Shown piece after piece: positions 16,461 through 24,765 of a DNA stretch of 64,000 bases. The position numbers and the translations under genes are program-made. The stretch covers positions 94,677 through 158,676 of the forward strand of contig NZ_AUCW01000016.1 of NCBI RefSeq assembly GCF_000429965.1, read 5' to 3'. The DNA is from Desulfogranum mediterraneum DSM 13871. GTDB lineage: Bacteria; Desulfobacterota; Desulfobulbia; Desulfobulbales; Desulfobulbaceae. The notes beneath the pieces are model-generated. The model made no database searches, was not told the origin of the DNA, and saw only the letters and a list, made by a program, of their open reading frames with translations. Position 1 is the first letter of the stretch; each line of letters begins with the position of its first letter.

Positions 16461-17156
16461 ATGCTTGGAACCATTGTAAACGCCCTGGCCATCATCGCCG
16501 GCAGCCTCCTGGGGCTGCTCTTCAGCAAGGGGATCGCCGACCGTTATAAAGAAATCGTGATGTCCAGCGTGGGCCTGGCCGTGGCCCTGATCGGCATCAA
16601 GAGCGCCCTGGTCTCGGACAGCCTGATGGTCGTGATCCTGTCGGTGATTTTGGGCGGACTCTGCGGAGAGTTTCTCCGGATTGAAGATCACCTGGAGCGG
16701 CTGGGCGCCTTTCTGGAGCGCCGGGTTGCGGCCAGATCCAGCGATACCAGCTCCTTTGCCCGGGGCTTTGTCACCGCCAGCCTGGTCTTCTGTGTGGGCT
16801 CCATGGCCATTGTCGGTTCCCTGGAGAGCGGCCTCACCGGCAACCACCAGACCCTGTTTGCCAAGTCTGTCCTGGATGGGGTGACCTCGGTGATCTTTGC
16901 CTCGGCCATGGGGCTGGGGGTGATCTTCTCCAGCCTGGCGGTGTTTTGCTACCAGGGGCTGATCACCATGACCGCGGTCCTGATGAAGAACCTGCTCATC
17001 CCGGAGACCATCGAGCAGATGACCTCGGTGGGCGGCCTGCTCATCCTGGCCATTGGCCTGAATCTGCTCAAGATCACCACCATCCGGGTGGGTAACCTGA
17101 TCCCGGGGATATTCCTGCCCCTGCTCTGGTTTGGAGTGATGCCGTGGCTGCCCTGA
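16461..17156 (+). CDS. DUF554 membrane protein
   Basis: A 231-residue polytopic membrane protein of the DUF554 (YdfK/YqgA) family. It starts MLGTIVNALAIIAGSLLGLLF, includes the characteristic GFVTASLVFCVGSMAIVGSL near residue 108 and KSVLDGVTSVIFASAMGLGV, and ends with a short hydrophobic tail. About seven hydrophobic stretches are visible. No biochemical function is established. The downstream gene overlaps its last 13 bases, indicating translational coupling. Confidence 0.9.
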   Translation: MLGTIVNALAIIAGSLLGLLFSKGIADRYKEIVMSSVGLAVALIGIKSALVSDSLMVVILSVILGGLCGEFLRIEDHLERLGAFLERRVAARSSDTSSFARGFVTASLVFCVGSMAIVGSLESGLTGNHQTLFAKSVLDGVTSVIFASAMGLGVIFSSLAVFCYQGLITMTAVLMKNLLIPETIEQMTSVGGLLILAIGLNLLKITTIRVGNLIPGIFLPLLWFGVMPWLP

Positions 17157-17857
17157 GTTCTCGAATCGTGAGCCCGGGACCCAAGATCGGCACCCTCTTT
17201 GGCGAGGATGGTGAGCTGCTCGTCCCGCCCGAGGGCTGGGAGTTCCTGCCTGCCGGCGATGGTCCCCTGACCCGCCGGGTCAAGCAGCTGGGCCCCTGCT
17301 GGCAGGTCCAGGTGCAGAAGGGCAGACGTACGATCTCCCGGGGCATCTGGGCGCCGGCTGCCCATATCCGCACCGCCAGGGAGGCCCTGGAGGCGAAGCG
17401 GGCCACCCCGGAGCACCGGCGACGCAAGGCCACGGATCAGGCCCGGAGGGAGCGGCAGCACCAGGCCTATGTCCGGGAGTTTTACCAGGCCTGCCTGGAG
17501 TTCCTGGCCTTTGCCCCTGCCTATGAGCAGCAGGCCCGGCTGCTGGCGCAGGCGGTGACCAGTCTGGCCACCCCGGTGGGATCGGGCACCGTGGCCCGAA
17601 CCAGCCGTATCCCCCTGGAGGAGCGGGTCCGGGCGGCGGTGATAGCCTGGCTCCGCCATCAGACCACGGGCTACGATCAGATGGTCATCCCCCGGGTCAA
17701 GGGGCGTCGCCGCGAGGTGCGGCGGCTGCTGGCCCGGCGCTCGGTGGAGCTTTTGGCCAGGTACCGTGCCGGTGAAGCCCTCACTCCCTCCTGCCCCCTG
17801 CGCCTGGCCCTGGAGAAGGCCCGGGCCCAGCCAGGGGCACCGCTCAGTTCAGTCTGA
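17144..17857 (+). CDS. DUF2293 domain-containing protein
   Basis: A 237-residue soluble protein. The C-terminal part contains the DUF2293 segment at about 163-200: IPLEERVRAAVIAWLRHQTT, then GYDQMVIPRVKGRRREVRRL. The N-terminal 60 residues (KIGTLFGEDGELLVPPEGWEF) resemble the conserved lead-in of this family. The central part is Arg-rich and helical (RRRKATDQARRERQHQAYV), suggesting nucleic-acid contact, but no function is known. The GTG at 17144 is taken as the start because GGAG is eight bases upstream inside the DUF554 gene. The 3' end overlaps the convergent ABC ATPase gene by 14 bases. Confidence 0.8.
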   Translation: MAALSSRIVSPGPKIGTLFGEDGELLVPPEGWEFLPAGDGPLTRRVKQLGPCWQVQVQKGRRTISRGIWAPAAHIRTAREALEAKRATPEHRRRKATDQARRERQHQAYVREFYQACLEFLAFAPAYEQQARLLAQAVTSLATPVGSGTVARTSRIPLEERVRAAVIAWLRHQTTGYDQMVIPRVKGRRREVRRLLARRSVELLARYRAGEALTPSCPLRLALEKARAQPGAPLSSV

Positions 17858-18509
17858 CCCCATCCTCCAGCTCAACCGTCCGCTGGGCCAGGGCCGCGTA
17901 GGCCGGCTCATGGGTGACCATGACGATGGAGAGCCCCTCCTGGTGGAGCTCAGCCAGAAGCGCCATGATCCGGCTGCCGGTGGCGGTGTCCAGGCTGCCG
18001 GTGGGCTCGTCGGCAAAGAGGATCCTGGAGTCGGTGACCAGGGCCCTGGCAATGGCCACCCGCTGCTGTTCTCCGCCGGAGAGCCGGCCTGGCAGCCGGT
18101 CTGCCAGGCCGGTCAGACCCACCCGCTGCAGACACTGCCTGGCCCGTTCCCGCTCAGCCCTGCTGATCGGGCTGAGTCCGCCCATCAGGGGGAGGAGGGT
18201 GTTTTCCAGAACCGTCAGGTAGGGCAGCAGGTGGTGGAACTGGAAGATCACCGCAAAGTCGGTTTTTCTGAGCCGGTTGCGCTCCTTTTCTGCCAGGCTG
18301 GTCAGCTCCTTATCGTGATAGTGGATCTGACCGCTGTCCGGTCGGATCAGGGTGGAGAGGATGTTGAGCAGAGTGGTCTTGCCGGATCCGGAGCGGCCGA
18401 TGATGGCGACAAACTCGCCCTCTGCCAGGCGGAAGTCGATCTGTTGGAGGACCGAAACCCTGGTCCCGTTGCAGCTGTAGTGTTTACTGATATTCTGGGC
18501 TGAAAGCAT
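17844..18509 (-). CDS. ABC transporter ATP-binding protein (MacB/LolD type), partner of an FtsX-like permease
   Basis: A 221-residue ATPase with Walker [10 protein letters not shown] near residue 39, Q-loop [16 protein letters not shown] signature [15 protein letters not shown] near 143, Walker [14 protein letters not shown], and H-loop VTHE near 197. The [11 protein letters not shown] form is typical of the MacB/LolD/FtsE group that drives FtsX-like permeases. It lies 9 bases after the permease gene and belongs to a three-gene unit with the DUF2318 protein, resembling iron-uptake accessory modules. Confidence 0.9.
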   Translation of the reverse strand: MLSAQNISKHYSCNGTRVSVLQQIDFRLAEGEFVAIIGRSGSGKTTLLNILSTLIRPDSGQIHYHDKELTSLAEKERNRLRKTDFAVIFQFHHLLPYLTVLENTLLPLMGGLSPISRAERERARQCLQRVGLTGLADRLPGRLSGGEQQRVAIARALVTDSRILFADEPTGSLDTATGSRIMALLAELHQEGLSIVMVTHEPAYAALAQRTVELEDGVRLN

Positions 18510-18518
18510 GGTCTTCTC

Positions 18519-19685
18519 CTAGAACTGGGTCAGGGCGGCTGCCGGTTCGATCCGGGCCCCCTGCCAGGCGGGGTAGAGGGCGGCGATGACGGCAATGGCG
18601 GTAAAGGCCAGGCTGCTCAGGACCAGCTGGCCCGGGTCGAATTGGGGTGTGAGCCCCTCGGCCAGGCTGAGCAGGCCCAGGGCCCTGTCTGCGGCCAGGA
18701 GGCCGGTCAGGTAGCCACCGCAACCGGCCATGGCCCCCAGGAGGGCGGCCTCCAGGCAGAAGATCAGGAAGATCCGGGACCTGGCGTAGCCCAGGGAACG
18801 GAGGATGCCGATGTCGCAGCGTCGTTCGTTGACCGCCGAGAGCATGGAGAGGCCGATCATGGCCGAGGCCGTGACCAGGATGATCACACTGATGCTCAAT
18901 GCCAGCCGCTGGACAAAGCGGACCGAGGCCATCCGCTGGTTGACCACCTGCTGGAGGGCCGTGACCTCGGCAGCGGGCAGACTCTCCCGGAGCTGGGCCA
19001 CGATATCTTCGATGGGGCAGCCCGAGCAGAGGGCGGCCACCTCGACGAAGCTGGCAGCTCCTGGACGCTCCATGAGTTCCTGGAGCAGGCCCAGATCCAT
19101 GAGCAGCACCGAGTCGTCATCGCTGCCGGTTTCGCTGAGGATGCCGCCAATGACCAGCTCCCGGCCCAGGACGGCAAGCCTGTCGCCCTGGCTCAGACCC
19201 AGGGCGGTAGCCGCCCTGGCTCCCACCAGCAGTTCGTCTCTCTCCCGGGGGAATCGCCCCGAGGTCGTACCCCAGTAGCTCTTCAACCGCAGTTCCTGGT
19301 CCCAGCGGACCCCCACCAGGGCCACGGCCTGCTCCTTGAGCCGGACCATGGTCACCAGCTTGGGGGCCACGGTGCTGATGCGTTCCCGGAGGCCGATGCT
19401 CTCGATGGCCACTTTGGTGGCCGCTTCCTGGAGGTATTCCGGCTCAAGGAGCATCTCGCCCAGGTGGAAACCGCCGTAGCTGACGCTGAGCTTCTCCCTG
19501 TGCGGGCTCACCATGATGTTGGCCCCAAAGGAGTTGAGCTGCTGTTCCAGGTTATGGCCCACCACCCGGGAGACCTGGGAGAGGGTCACGATGGACATCA
19601 CCCCCAGGGAAAAGACCAGCAGCAGCAGCCCGGTCTTGAGGGGCCTTCTCCGGATATTGCGCAGGGGTATGGTCAGGAGGTTCAT
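18519..19685 (-). CDS. FtsX/MacB-type ABC transporter permease
   Basis: A 388-residue permease. TM1 is at about 20-40 (TGLLLLVFSLGVMSIVTL), followed by a MacB-like periplasmic domain to about 255. Three C-terminal helices lie near 263-290, 312-340 and 358-380, with RCDIGILRSLGYARSRIF as the FtsX coupling motif and the ending PAWQGARIEPAAALTQF. A CSGCP pair of cysteines sits in the periplasmic domain near residue 215. It overlaps the DUF2318 gene by four bases and precedes the ATPase gene. Substrate is inferred to be iron-related from this neighbourhood. Confidence 0.88.
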   Translation of the reverse strand: MNLLTIPLRNIRRRPLKTGLLLLVFSLGVMSIVTLSQVSRVVGHNLEQQLNSFGANIMVSPHREKLSVSYGGFHLGEMLLEPEYLQEAATKVAIESIGLRERISTVAPKLVTMVRLKEQAVALVGVRWDQELRLKSYWGTTSGRFPRERDELLVGARAATALGLSQGDRLAVLGRELVIGGILSETGSDDDSVLLMDLGLLQELMERPGAASFVEVAALCSGCPIEDIVAQLRESLPAAEVTALQQVVNQRMASVRFVQRLALSISVIILVTASAMIGLSMLSAVNERRCDIGILRSLGYARSRIFLIFCLEAALLGAMAGCGGYLTGLLAADRALGLLSLAEGLTPQFDPGQLVLSSLAFTAIAVIAALYPAWQGARIEPAAALTQF

Positions 19686-20155
19686 CGCCTGCTCCTGAAA
19701 AAACGGTTACCGGCAGCGATATCCCGGGAGTCGATGACCAGTTCAGCTCCCTCCAGTCGCCGCCTCAGCGGGGCCGGATTGCAGCCGCCCCGCTCGACGT
19801 TGATCCGGCTGGTATGGAACTTCTGGCCGCAGTTGACGCAGGTCATGAAGTCACCCTCCTTGGTGTAGCCCTTGGCCGCGGGAAAGCAGACGTCGCAGGC
19901 ATCAAAGGCTGCCCGGATCACCCCGTCCCGGCTCCGGACGACAAAAAACCGGATAGCGGTCCCAGCCTGCTGATACTTGTAGTAGTGGGCCTTGTCGTCG
20001 TTGATGCGTTCCAGCGGGATCCGGACCTGGTCCTGGCTGGGGCTGACGGCTTTATGGCGGGAAAAGAGGCTGAAGCCTGCCAGGCCGGTGGCAGGGGGCA
20101 GGACAATGAAGAGAATCAGCAGGCCGCAGAGGGCCAGGCGAGTAGGATGGTGCAT
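19682..20155 (-). CDS. DUF2318 secreted Fe-S/metal-binding-type protein
   Basis: A 157-residue exported protein with a signal peptide (LALCGLLILFIVLPPATGLAG) and the DUF2318 core. The Cys pattern is CDVC near residue 87, then CVNCGQKFH near 106, and GGCNPAPL near 124, giving a five-Cys metal or iron-sulfur site. The preceding IRFFVVRSRDGVIRAAFDA strand is family-typical. DUF2318 proteins occur with FtsX-like permeases and ATPases in bacterial inorganic iron uptake loci (p19/FTR1-type), which supports a role here in iron handling, although no FTR1 or P19 gene lies in this window. Confidence 0.85.
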   Translation of the reverse strand: MHHPTRLALCGLLILFIVLPPATGLAGFSLFSRHKAVSPSQDQVRIPLERINDDKAHYYKYQQAGTAIRFFVVRSRDGVIRAAFDACDVCFPAAKGYTKEGDFMTCVNCGQKFHTSRINVERGGCNPAPLRRRLEGAELVIDSRDIAAGNRFFRSRR

Positions 20156-20176
20156 GGTTGTTCTCCTGAAAGATGA

Positions 20177-20235
20177 CTGCAGGATCTTCTCCTGCAGGGA
20201 TGGAGGTTGGTCTCCTCATGGTGGTTGTCATGAGG
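20177..20235 (-). other. Two consecutive hairpins upstream of the DUF2318 gene
   Basis: CTGCAGGA (20177-20184) pairs perfectly with TCCTGCAG (20190-20197), and about 17 bases further CCTCATG pairs with CATGAGG ending at 20235. Both lie in the 210-base gap between the Cys-rich protein gene and the DUF2318 gene. They could be a leader structure or a processing site. Confidence 0.35.
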
Positions 20236-20365
20236 GCGTTGGCAGTCGCGACGGAGGCGTTGCTGGGTCCAGGCAGGCAGGGGAAGGGCTCTTGATCAAG
20301 GGTGAAGGCGGTCCAGACCCCTGGTCGGCTGCAGAGTTCTCCCAGGATGCTCCCGGGGAGCGGTC

Positions 20366-20791
20366 TCAGGCCAGCAGGATGCAGAGGATGGTGTAGAGGG
20401 GCGTGGTGGGGATGTTGGGATCGGGCTGGCGCGCTCTCCAGGCCTGGGGGGGCTTGGCGGGAGGGGGGAGCCGGACTGTCAGCAGCCAAGGGGGCGGCGA
20501 AGGTTCCAGCTTCTGGCTCGGCTCAACCAGGAGCTCCTCTCCGCTGAACCGAGCCGGACAGTTCTGGCAGAGACAGCCGCCTCCCTCTTCCAGTGGCGTC
20601 GCCGGCAGGGGAAGGGCTCCGGAACCATGGGCCTGGGGAGGGTGCTCCATCCCCAGGCAACAGGGAGGCAGCCCGCTCTGACCGCCGTTGCAGGCCGCGG
20701 TGCAGAGGACAAGGCCCTGGCTCAGTCCCTGGCCGCTCAGGACCAGGATCAGCAGGGGGATCAGGAGTGTGGAGCGAAGGCTTGGTATCAT
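20366..20791 (-). CDS. Secreted Cys-rich hypothetical protein
   Basis: A 141-residue protein of unknown family. It has a signal-type N-terminus (MIPSLRSTLLIPLLILVLSG), then two Cys clusters: CTAACNGGQSGLPPCC and CLCQNC. A Pro-rich middle and a hydrophobic C-terminal end (LYTILCILLA) follow. The cysteines and the gene's place just upstream of the DUF2318/ABC module suggest a metal-binding accessory, but this is inference. The ATG at 20791 starts the signal peptide directly. Confidence 0.5.
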   Translation of the reverse strand: MIPSLRSTLLIPLLILVLSGQGLSQGLVLCTAACNGGQSGLPPCCLGMEHPPQAHGSGALPLPATPLEEGGGCLCQNCPARFSGEELLVEPSQKLEPSPPPWLLTVRLPPPAKPPQAWRARQPDPNIPTTPLYTILCILLA

Positions 20792-21202
20792 GGCTGCAGG
20801 CAGGTTGAAGGTACTGTACTGTACCACAACGTGGTTGCAGGGGCAAGGTGCCGGCCGGAAAAAAACAAGCTGCTGTCAAGGGAAGGCAGCCAAGGGCCTG
20901 GTTGGGCTTGCTGTTGTGCAAAGGGTGCCATGGGAGCCACGTTGTGGGGCTGGTCCCTGTCCAGGGGCCCTGTGGTGGACGGAGGAGCACTGTTTGCGGG
21001 GGAGATGCTCTGCCGAAGAGTTATGGGTGTCGTGGCCAATGGCCAATCGAAGTGGCCGGTCGCTTCTTGCTTGACCCGGCTGGGGAGCTTGACTATAAAG
21101 GGGGAGCCGGCGGATGTGCAAATTGTGCCGGATTGTCCAGTGGCACGTCTTGGGGACGCTGCCTCTGCTGTAATGAATCAACTTTACCAGGAGGGAAGTG
21201 AA
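20792..21202. other. 411-base divergent intergenic region
   Basis: No conserved reading frame seen. It contains tandem GTACT repeats at 20811-20824, an inverted pair CCACAACGTGG (20824-20834) and CCACGTTGTGG (20937-20947), and a sigma-70-type promoter at 21071-21099 reading toward the peptide-binding protein gene. Confidence 0.5.
21071..21099 (+). promoter_or_regulatory. Sigma-70-type promoter for the peptide ABC transporter operon
   Basis: TTGACC at 21071-21076 and TATAAA at 21094-21099 with a 17-base spacer. It lies about 100 bases upstream of the GTG start at 21203. Confidence 0.6.
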
Positions 21203-22762
21203 GTGAAGAGAATGATCGTTCGCCTGTCCTTGGTCCTGGCTGTGACCCTGGTTGCCTGGGGCACCAGCGTCAACGCCGCCACCCTGAAACTGGCCATGGA
21301 TGCCGATCCGGTATCCCTGGATCCGCATGTCCAGCTCTCTGCCGGGATGTTGCAGTACGCCCACATGGTCTTTGACCCGCTGGTCCGCTGGAGCAAAGAT
21401 GGCGGCCTGGAGCCGCGTCTGGCCGAAAAGTGGGAGCAGATCAATCCGACCACCACCCGTTTTTACCTGCGCAAGGGCGTCAAGTTCCATTCCGGCAACG
21501 AGCTCAGCGCCGATGACGTGGTCTTTACCTTGGCCCGCCTGAAGAAGTCCGAGGACTACAAGGGGCTCTTTGAGTACTTTACCGAGGCCAAGGCCGTTGA
21601 CAGCCATACCGTGGACCTGATTACCAGGGAACCCTACGGTCTGGTCCTGGCCATGGCCACCTACATCTTCCCCCTGGACCACAAGTTCTACAGCGGCAAG
21701 GACGAGCAGAACGGCAAGATGAAGGACGTGATCATCAAGACCGACTACTCCTTTGCCAACTTCAACGAGTCCGGCACCGGCCCCTTCAAGGTGACTGGCC
21801 GTGAACAGGGGGTCAAGACCACCTTTGTTCGCTTTGGCGACTACTGGGATCCGAACACCGGCAACGTCAGCGAGATCATCCTTACCCCGATCTCTGAGCC
21901 GCCCACCCGGGTTGCCGCCCTGCTCTCCGGTGATGTCGACTTCATCATGCCTGTTCCGCCCACCGACCTGGAGCGGGTCAAGAAGACCGACGGACTCCAG
22001 CTGGTCACCATGTCCGGATCCCGGATCATCACCTTCCAGCTCAACCAGAAGCGCAGGCCCGAGTTTGCCAATGCCAAGGTGCGTCAGGCCATGGCCTATG
22101 CCTACAACAACGTCGGCGTTGCCAAGAAGATCATGAAGGGCTTTGCCACCCCGGCTGCCCAGAACTCGCCCCGTGGCTATCAGGGACACAATGCCGCCCT
22201 CCAGCCCCGCTACGACCTGGCCCGGGCCAAGGAGCTGATGAAGGAAGCCGGCTATGAAAAGGGCTTCAGCTGTACCATGATCGCTCCCAACAACCGCTAT
22301 GTCAACGATGCCAAGATTGCCCAGGCCTTTGTGACCATGATGAGCAAGATCAAGATCAAGGTCACTCTCAAGACCATGCCCAAGGCCCAGTACTGGGATC
22401 AGTATGACGCCCAGGTCGCCGATATCCAGATGATCGGCTGGCACTCCGACACCGAGGACTCTGCCAACTTCTTTGAGTACCTCAACATGTGTCCTGACAA
22501 GGAGACCGGTCGCGGTCAGTACAACTCCGGCAACTACTGTAATCCCGAGGTGGACAGGCTGACCCTGGCAGCCAACGGAGAGACCGACAATGCCAAGCGC
22601 TCCGTCATGCTCCGCTCCATCGAGCAGATCCTCTTTGACGATGCGGCCTTTATCCCGCTTCACTGGCAGAATCTCTCCTGGGCCTCCAAGAAGAACATGA
22701 ATACCGAGGAGATCATCAACGTGATGAACTTCCCCTACTTTGGTGATCTCAACATTCAATAA
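21203..22762 (+). CDS. Peptide ABC transporter substrate-binding protein (SBP family 5, DppA-like)
   Basis: A 519-residue periplasmic binding protein with a signal peptide (MIVRLSLVLAVTLVAWGTSVNAA). SBP_5 features include LKLAMDADPVSLDPHVQLS at the mature N-terminus, KWEQINPTTTRFYLRKGVKF, and FNESGTGPFKVT near 180. It binds short peptides or peptide-like ligands for the permeases encoded downstream. The GTG at 21203 is preferred over ATG 21212 because GGAGGG at 21190-21195 is seven bases upstream. The first gene of a five-gene unit, it is separated from the permease genes by an intrinsic terminator. Confidence 0.9.
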   Translation: MKRMIVRLSLVLAVTLVAWGTSVNAATLKLAMDADPVSLDPHVQLSAGMLQYAHMVFDPLVRWSKDGGLEPRLAEKWEQINPTTTRFYLRKGVKFHSGNELSADDVVFTLARLKKSEDYKGLFEYFTEAKAVDSHTVDLITREPYGLVLAMATYIFPLDHKFYSGKDEQNGKMKDVIIKTDYSFANFNESGTGPFKVTGREQGVKTTFVRFGDYWDPNTGNVSEIILTPISEPPTRVAALLSGDVDFIMPVPPTDLERVKKTDGLQLVTMSGSRIITFQLNQKRRPEFANAKVRQAMAYAYNNVGVAKKIMKGFATPAAQNSPRGYQGHNAALQPRYDLARAKELMKEAGYEKGFSCTMIAPNNRYVNDAKIAQAFVTMMSKIKIKVTLKTMPKAQYWDQYDAQVADIQMIGWHSDTEDSANFFEYLNMCPDKETGRGQYNSGNYCNPEVDRLTLAANGETDNAKRSVMLRSIEQILFDDAAFIPLHWQNLSWASKKNMNTEEIINVMNFPYFGDLNIQ

Positions 22763-22800
22763 TCTGTGAAATCGACAGCTTAATGACTATGTTGCTCTTA

Positions 22801-22835
22801 AAGGGAACACCGGCGCTGCCGGCGTTCCCTTTTCT
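22801..22835 (+). terminator. Intrinsic terminator between binding protein and permease genes
   Basis: GGGAAC-A-CCGGC pairs with GCCGG-C-GTTCCC (22803-22829), followed by TTTTCTTGTTT. It sits inside the operon and would limit transcription of the permease genes relative to the binding protein. Confidence 0.75.
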
Positions 22836-22853
22836 TGTTTCTATCGTGTGATT

Positions 22854-23831
22854 ATGTTTGCATTTACTGTACGAAGAGTTGCCCAGGCCGTCCTGGTGAT
22901 GCTGATCATCAGCCTGATCGGTTTTTCCATCAAGCATAACTTTGGCGATCCTGTGCGTGAGTTGGTGGGGGAGCGGGTGACCCCCCAGGAACGCCAGCAG
23001 ATCCGGGACCAGCTGGGCCTCAACGACCCCTTCATGGTCCAGTATGGCCGCTTCCTGAAGAGCGCCGTCCATGGCGACCTGGGCCGCTCCTTCTTCTTCA
23101 AGAAACCCGTGACCGAGGTGATCCTGGCCAAGGCCCCTGCCACCCTGGAGCTGGTCTTCTGCGCCTCGCTGATCGTGATCCTGCTCTCGGTCCCCCTGGG
23201 GATCTACTCGGCCATCCATCCCAGGCGTCTCCTCAGTCGGCTGATCATGGGCGTCTCCATTGTCGGGGTCTCGATGCCGGTCTTTCTCACCGCCATCCTC
23301 CTGATCTATATCTTCTCGGTGGAGTTGGGCTGGCTGCCCTCCTTTGGCCGGGGGGAGACCGTCCAACTCTTCGGCTTCTGGGACTCCGGGCTGCTGACCC
23401 GCGACGGCCTGCGCCACCTGCTGATGCCCTCTGTCGCCCTCTCCTCGATCATGCTGCCCCTCTTCATCCGCCTGATCCGTTCCGAGATGATGGAGGTGCT
23501 GGAGACCGAGTACGTCAAGTTTGCCTGGGCCAAGGGGCTCCGGCCGCGCCGGGTCTGGTATGTGCACGCCTTTAAGAATACCCTGTTGCCGGTGATCACC
23601 GTGGGCGGGGTCCAGCTGGGCATCATGGTGGCCTTCACCATCCTCACCGAGACTGTCTTCCAGTGGCAGGGGATGGGCTCCATGTTCATCGAGTCGGTGG
23701 AACGTGCCGATACCGCCCTGATGGTCTCCTATATCGTGGTGGTCGGCTTTATCTTTGTGGTGGTCAACACCCTGGTTGACCTGATCTATGGCCTGGTGAA
23801 TCCCACGGTCAGAATTGCAGGGAGGAAATAA
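22854..23831 (+). CDS. Peptide ABC transporter permease (DppB-like)
   Basis: A 325-residue inner-membrane permease with about six TM helices. The N-terminus FAFTVRRVAQAVLVMLIISL is typical of DppB/OppB, GDLGRSFFFKKPV near 85 is the conserved lead into the BPD domain, and the EAA loop is near residue 228 (ETEYVKFAWAKGLRPRRVW). It partners the DppC-like permease. Start chosen at ATG 22854; a GTG six bases earlier is possible. Its stop nearly abuts the next ATG. Confidence 0.9.
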   Translation: MFAFTVRRVAQAVLVMLIISLIGFSIKHNFGDPVRELVGERVTPQERQQIRDQLGLNDPFMVQYGRFLKSAVHGDLGRSFFFKKPVTEVILAKAPATLELVFCASLIVILLSVPLGIYSAIHPRRLLSRLIMGVSIVGVSMPVFLTAILLIYIFSVELGWLPSFGRGETVQLFGFWDSGLLTRDGLRHLLMPSVALSSIMLPLFIRLIRSEMMEVLETEYVKFAWAKGLRPRRVWYVHAFKNTLLPVITVGGVQLGIMVAFTILTETVFQWQGMGSMFIESVERADTALMVSYIVVVGFIFVVVNTLVDLIYGLVNPTVRIAGRK

Positions 23832-23832
23832 G

Positions 23833-24750
23833 ATGATCAACTTCTTGCGGCGCTTGCGCTCCTCTGACTTCAGCTACTATTTTTTTCGCGATCCCATTGC
23901 CCTGGTCTCCTTTGCGGTGCTGCTGGTGCTGGTGGTGGCCGCCTTTTCCGCGCCCCTGATCGCCCCCCATAACCCCTATGACCCCACCACCATCGACATC
24001 ATGGACTCTGAGCTGCCGCCGGCCTGGGCAGCCGAGGGGAGCCGGAACTTCCTCCTGGGTACCGATGACATGGGCCGGGGCATGTTCTCCACCATGCTCT
24101 ACGGGATGCGGATCTCCATCATCATCGGCCTGGGTGCGGTCCTGCTCCAGGCGATGATCGGGATCGTGGTCGGCCTGCTCTCGGGCTATATCAAACGACT
24201 GGACTCCATTCTGATGCGGATTGCCGATGTCCAGCTCTCCTTTTCCACCTACATGATCGCCATCTTCATCGGTGCCACCTTTCAGATGGTCTTTGGGGTG
24301 GCCAACTATGAAAAGATCGCCGCCCCTCTCCTGATCCTGATCATCGGCCTGGCCGAGTGGCCCCAGTATGCCCGTACGGTGCGGGCCTCGGTACTGGCCG
24401 AGCGGCAGAAGGAGTATATCGAGGCGGCCCGGGTGATCGGGCTCTCCAAGGTGCGGATCATGTGGCGCCATATCCTGCCCAACACCCTCTCACCGGTGCT
24501 GGTCATCTCCACTGTGCAGGTGGCCAATGCCATCATGAGTGAGGCCGCGCTCTCCTTCTTGGGATTGGGCATGCCCCAGAATAAACCCTCCTTGGGCTCG
24601 CTGATCACCTCTGGTTTTGAATATATCTTCTCCGGATCCTGGTGGATCACCATCTTTCCGGGCATCCTCCTGGTCACCCTGATCCTGGTCATCAACCTGC
24701 TGGGCGACTGGGTCCGGGACTACCTCAATCCCAAGCTCTATAAAGGATAA
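23833..24750 (+). CDS. Peptide ABC transporter permease (DppC-like)
   Basis: A 305-residue permease. Family features are the N-terminal FFRDPIALVSFAVLLVLV helix, LLGTDDMGRGMFSTMLYGMR near 79, the EAA loop YIEAARVIGLSKVRIMWRHI near 194, and SFLGLGMPQNKPSLGSLI. GGGAGGAAATAAG precedes the ATG. It forms the transmembrane heterodimer with the DppB-like protein. Confidence 0.92.
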   Translation: MINFLRRLRSSDFSYYFFRDPIALVSFAVLLVLVVAAFSAPLIAPHNPYDPTTIDIMDSELPPAWAAEGSRNFLLGTDDMGRGMFSTMLYGMRISIIIGLGAVLLQAMIGIVVGLLSGYIKRLDSILMRIADVQLSFSTYMIAIFIGATFQMVFGVANYEKIAAPLLILIIGLAEWPQYARTVRASVLAERQKEYIEAARVIGLSKVRIMWRHILPNTLSPVLVISTVQVANAIMSEAALSFLGLGMPQNKPSLGSLITSGFEYIFSGSWWITIFPGILLVTLILVINLLGDWVRDYLNPKLYKG

Positions 24751-24765
24751 TACAAAGGATACGTT

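Noticed and set aside
21136..21160. Sigma-54 promoter (TGGCACGTCTTGGGG) before the peptide-binding gene
   Set aside because: The -12 element lacks the invariant GC, and a good sigma-70 promoter lies just upstream.
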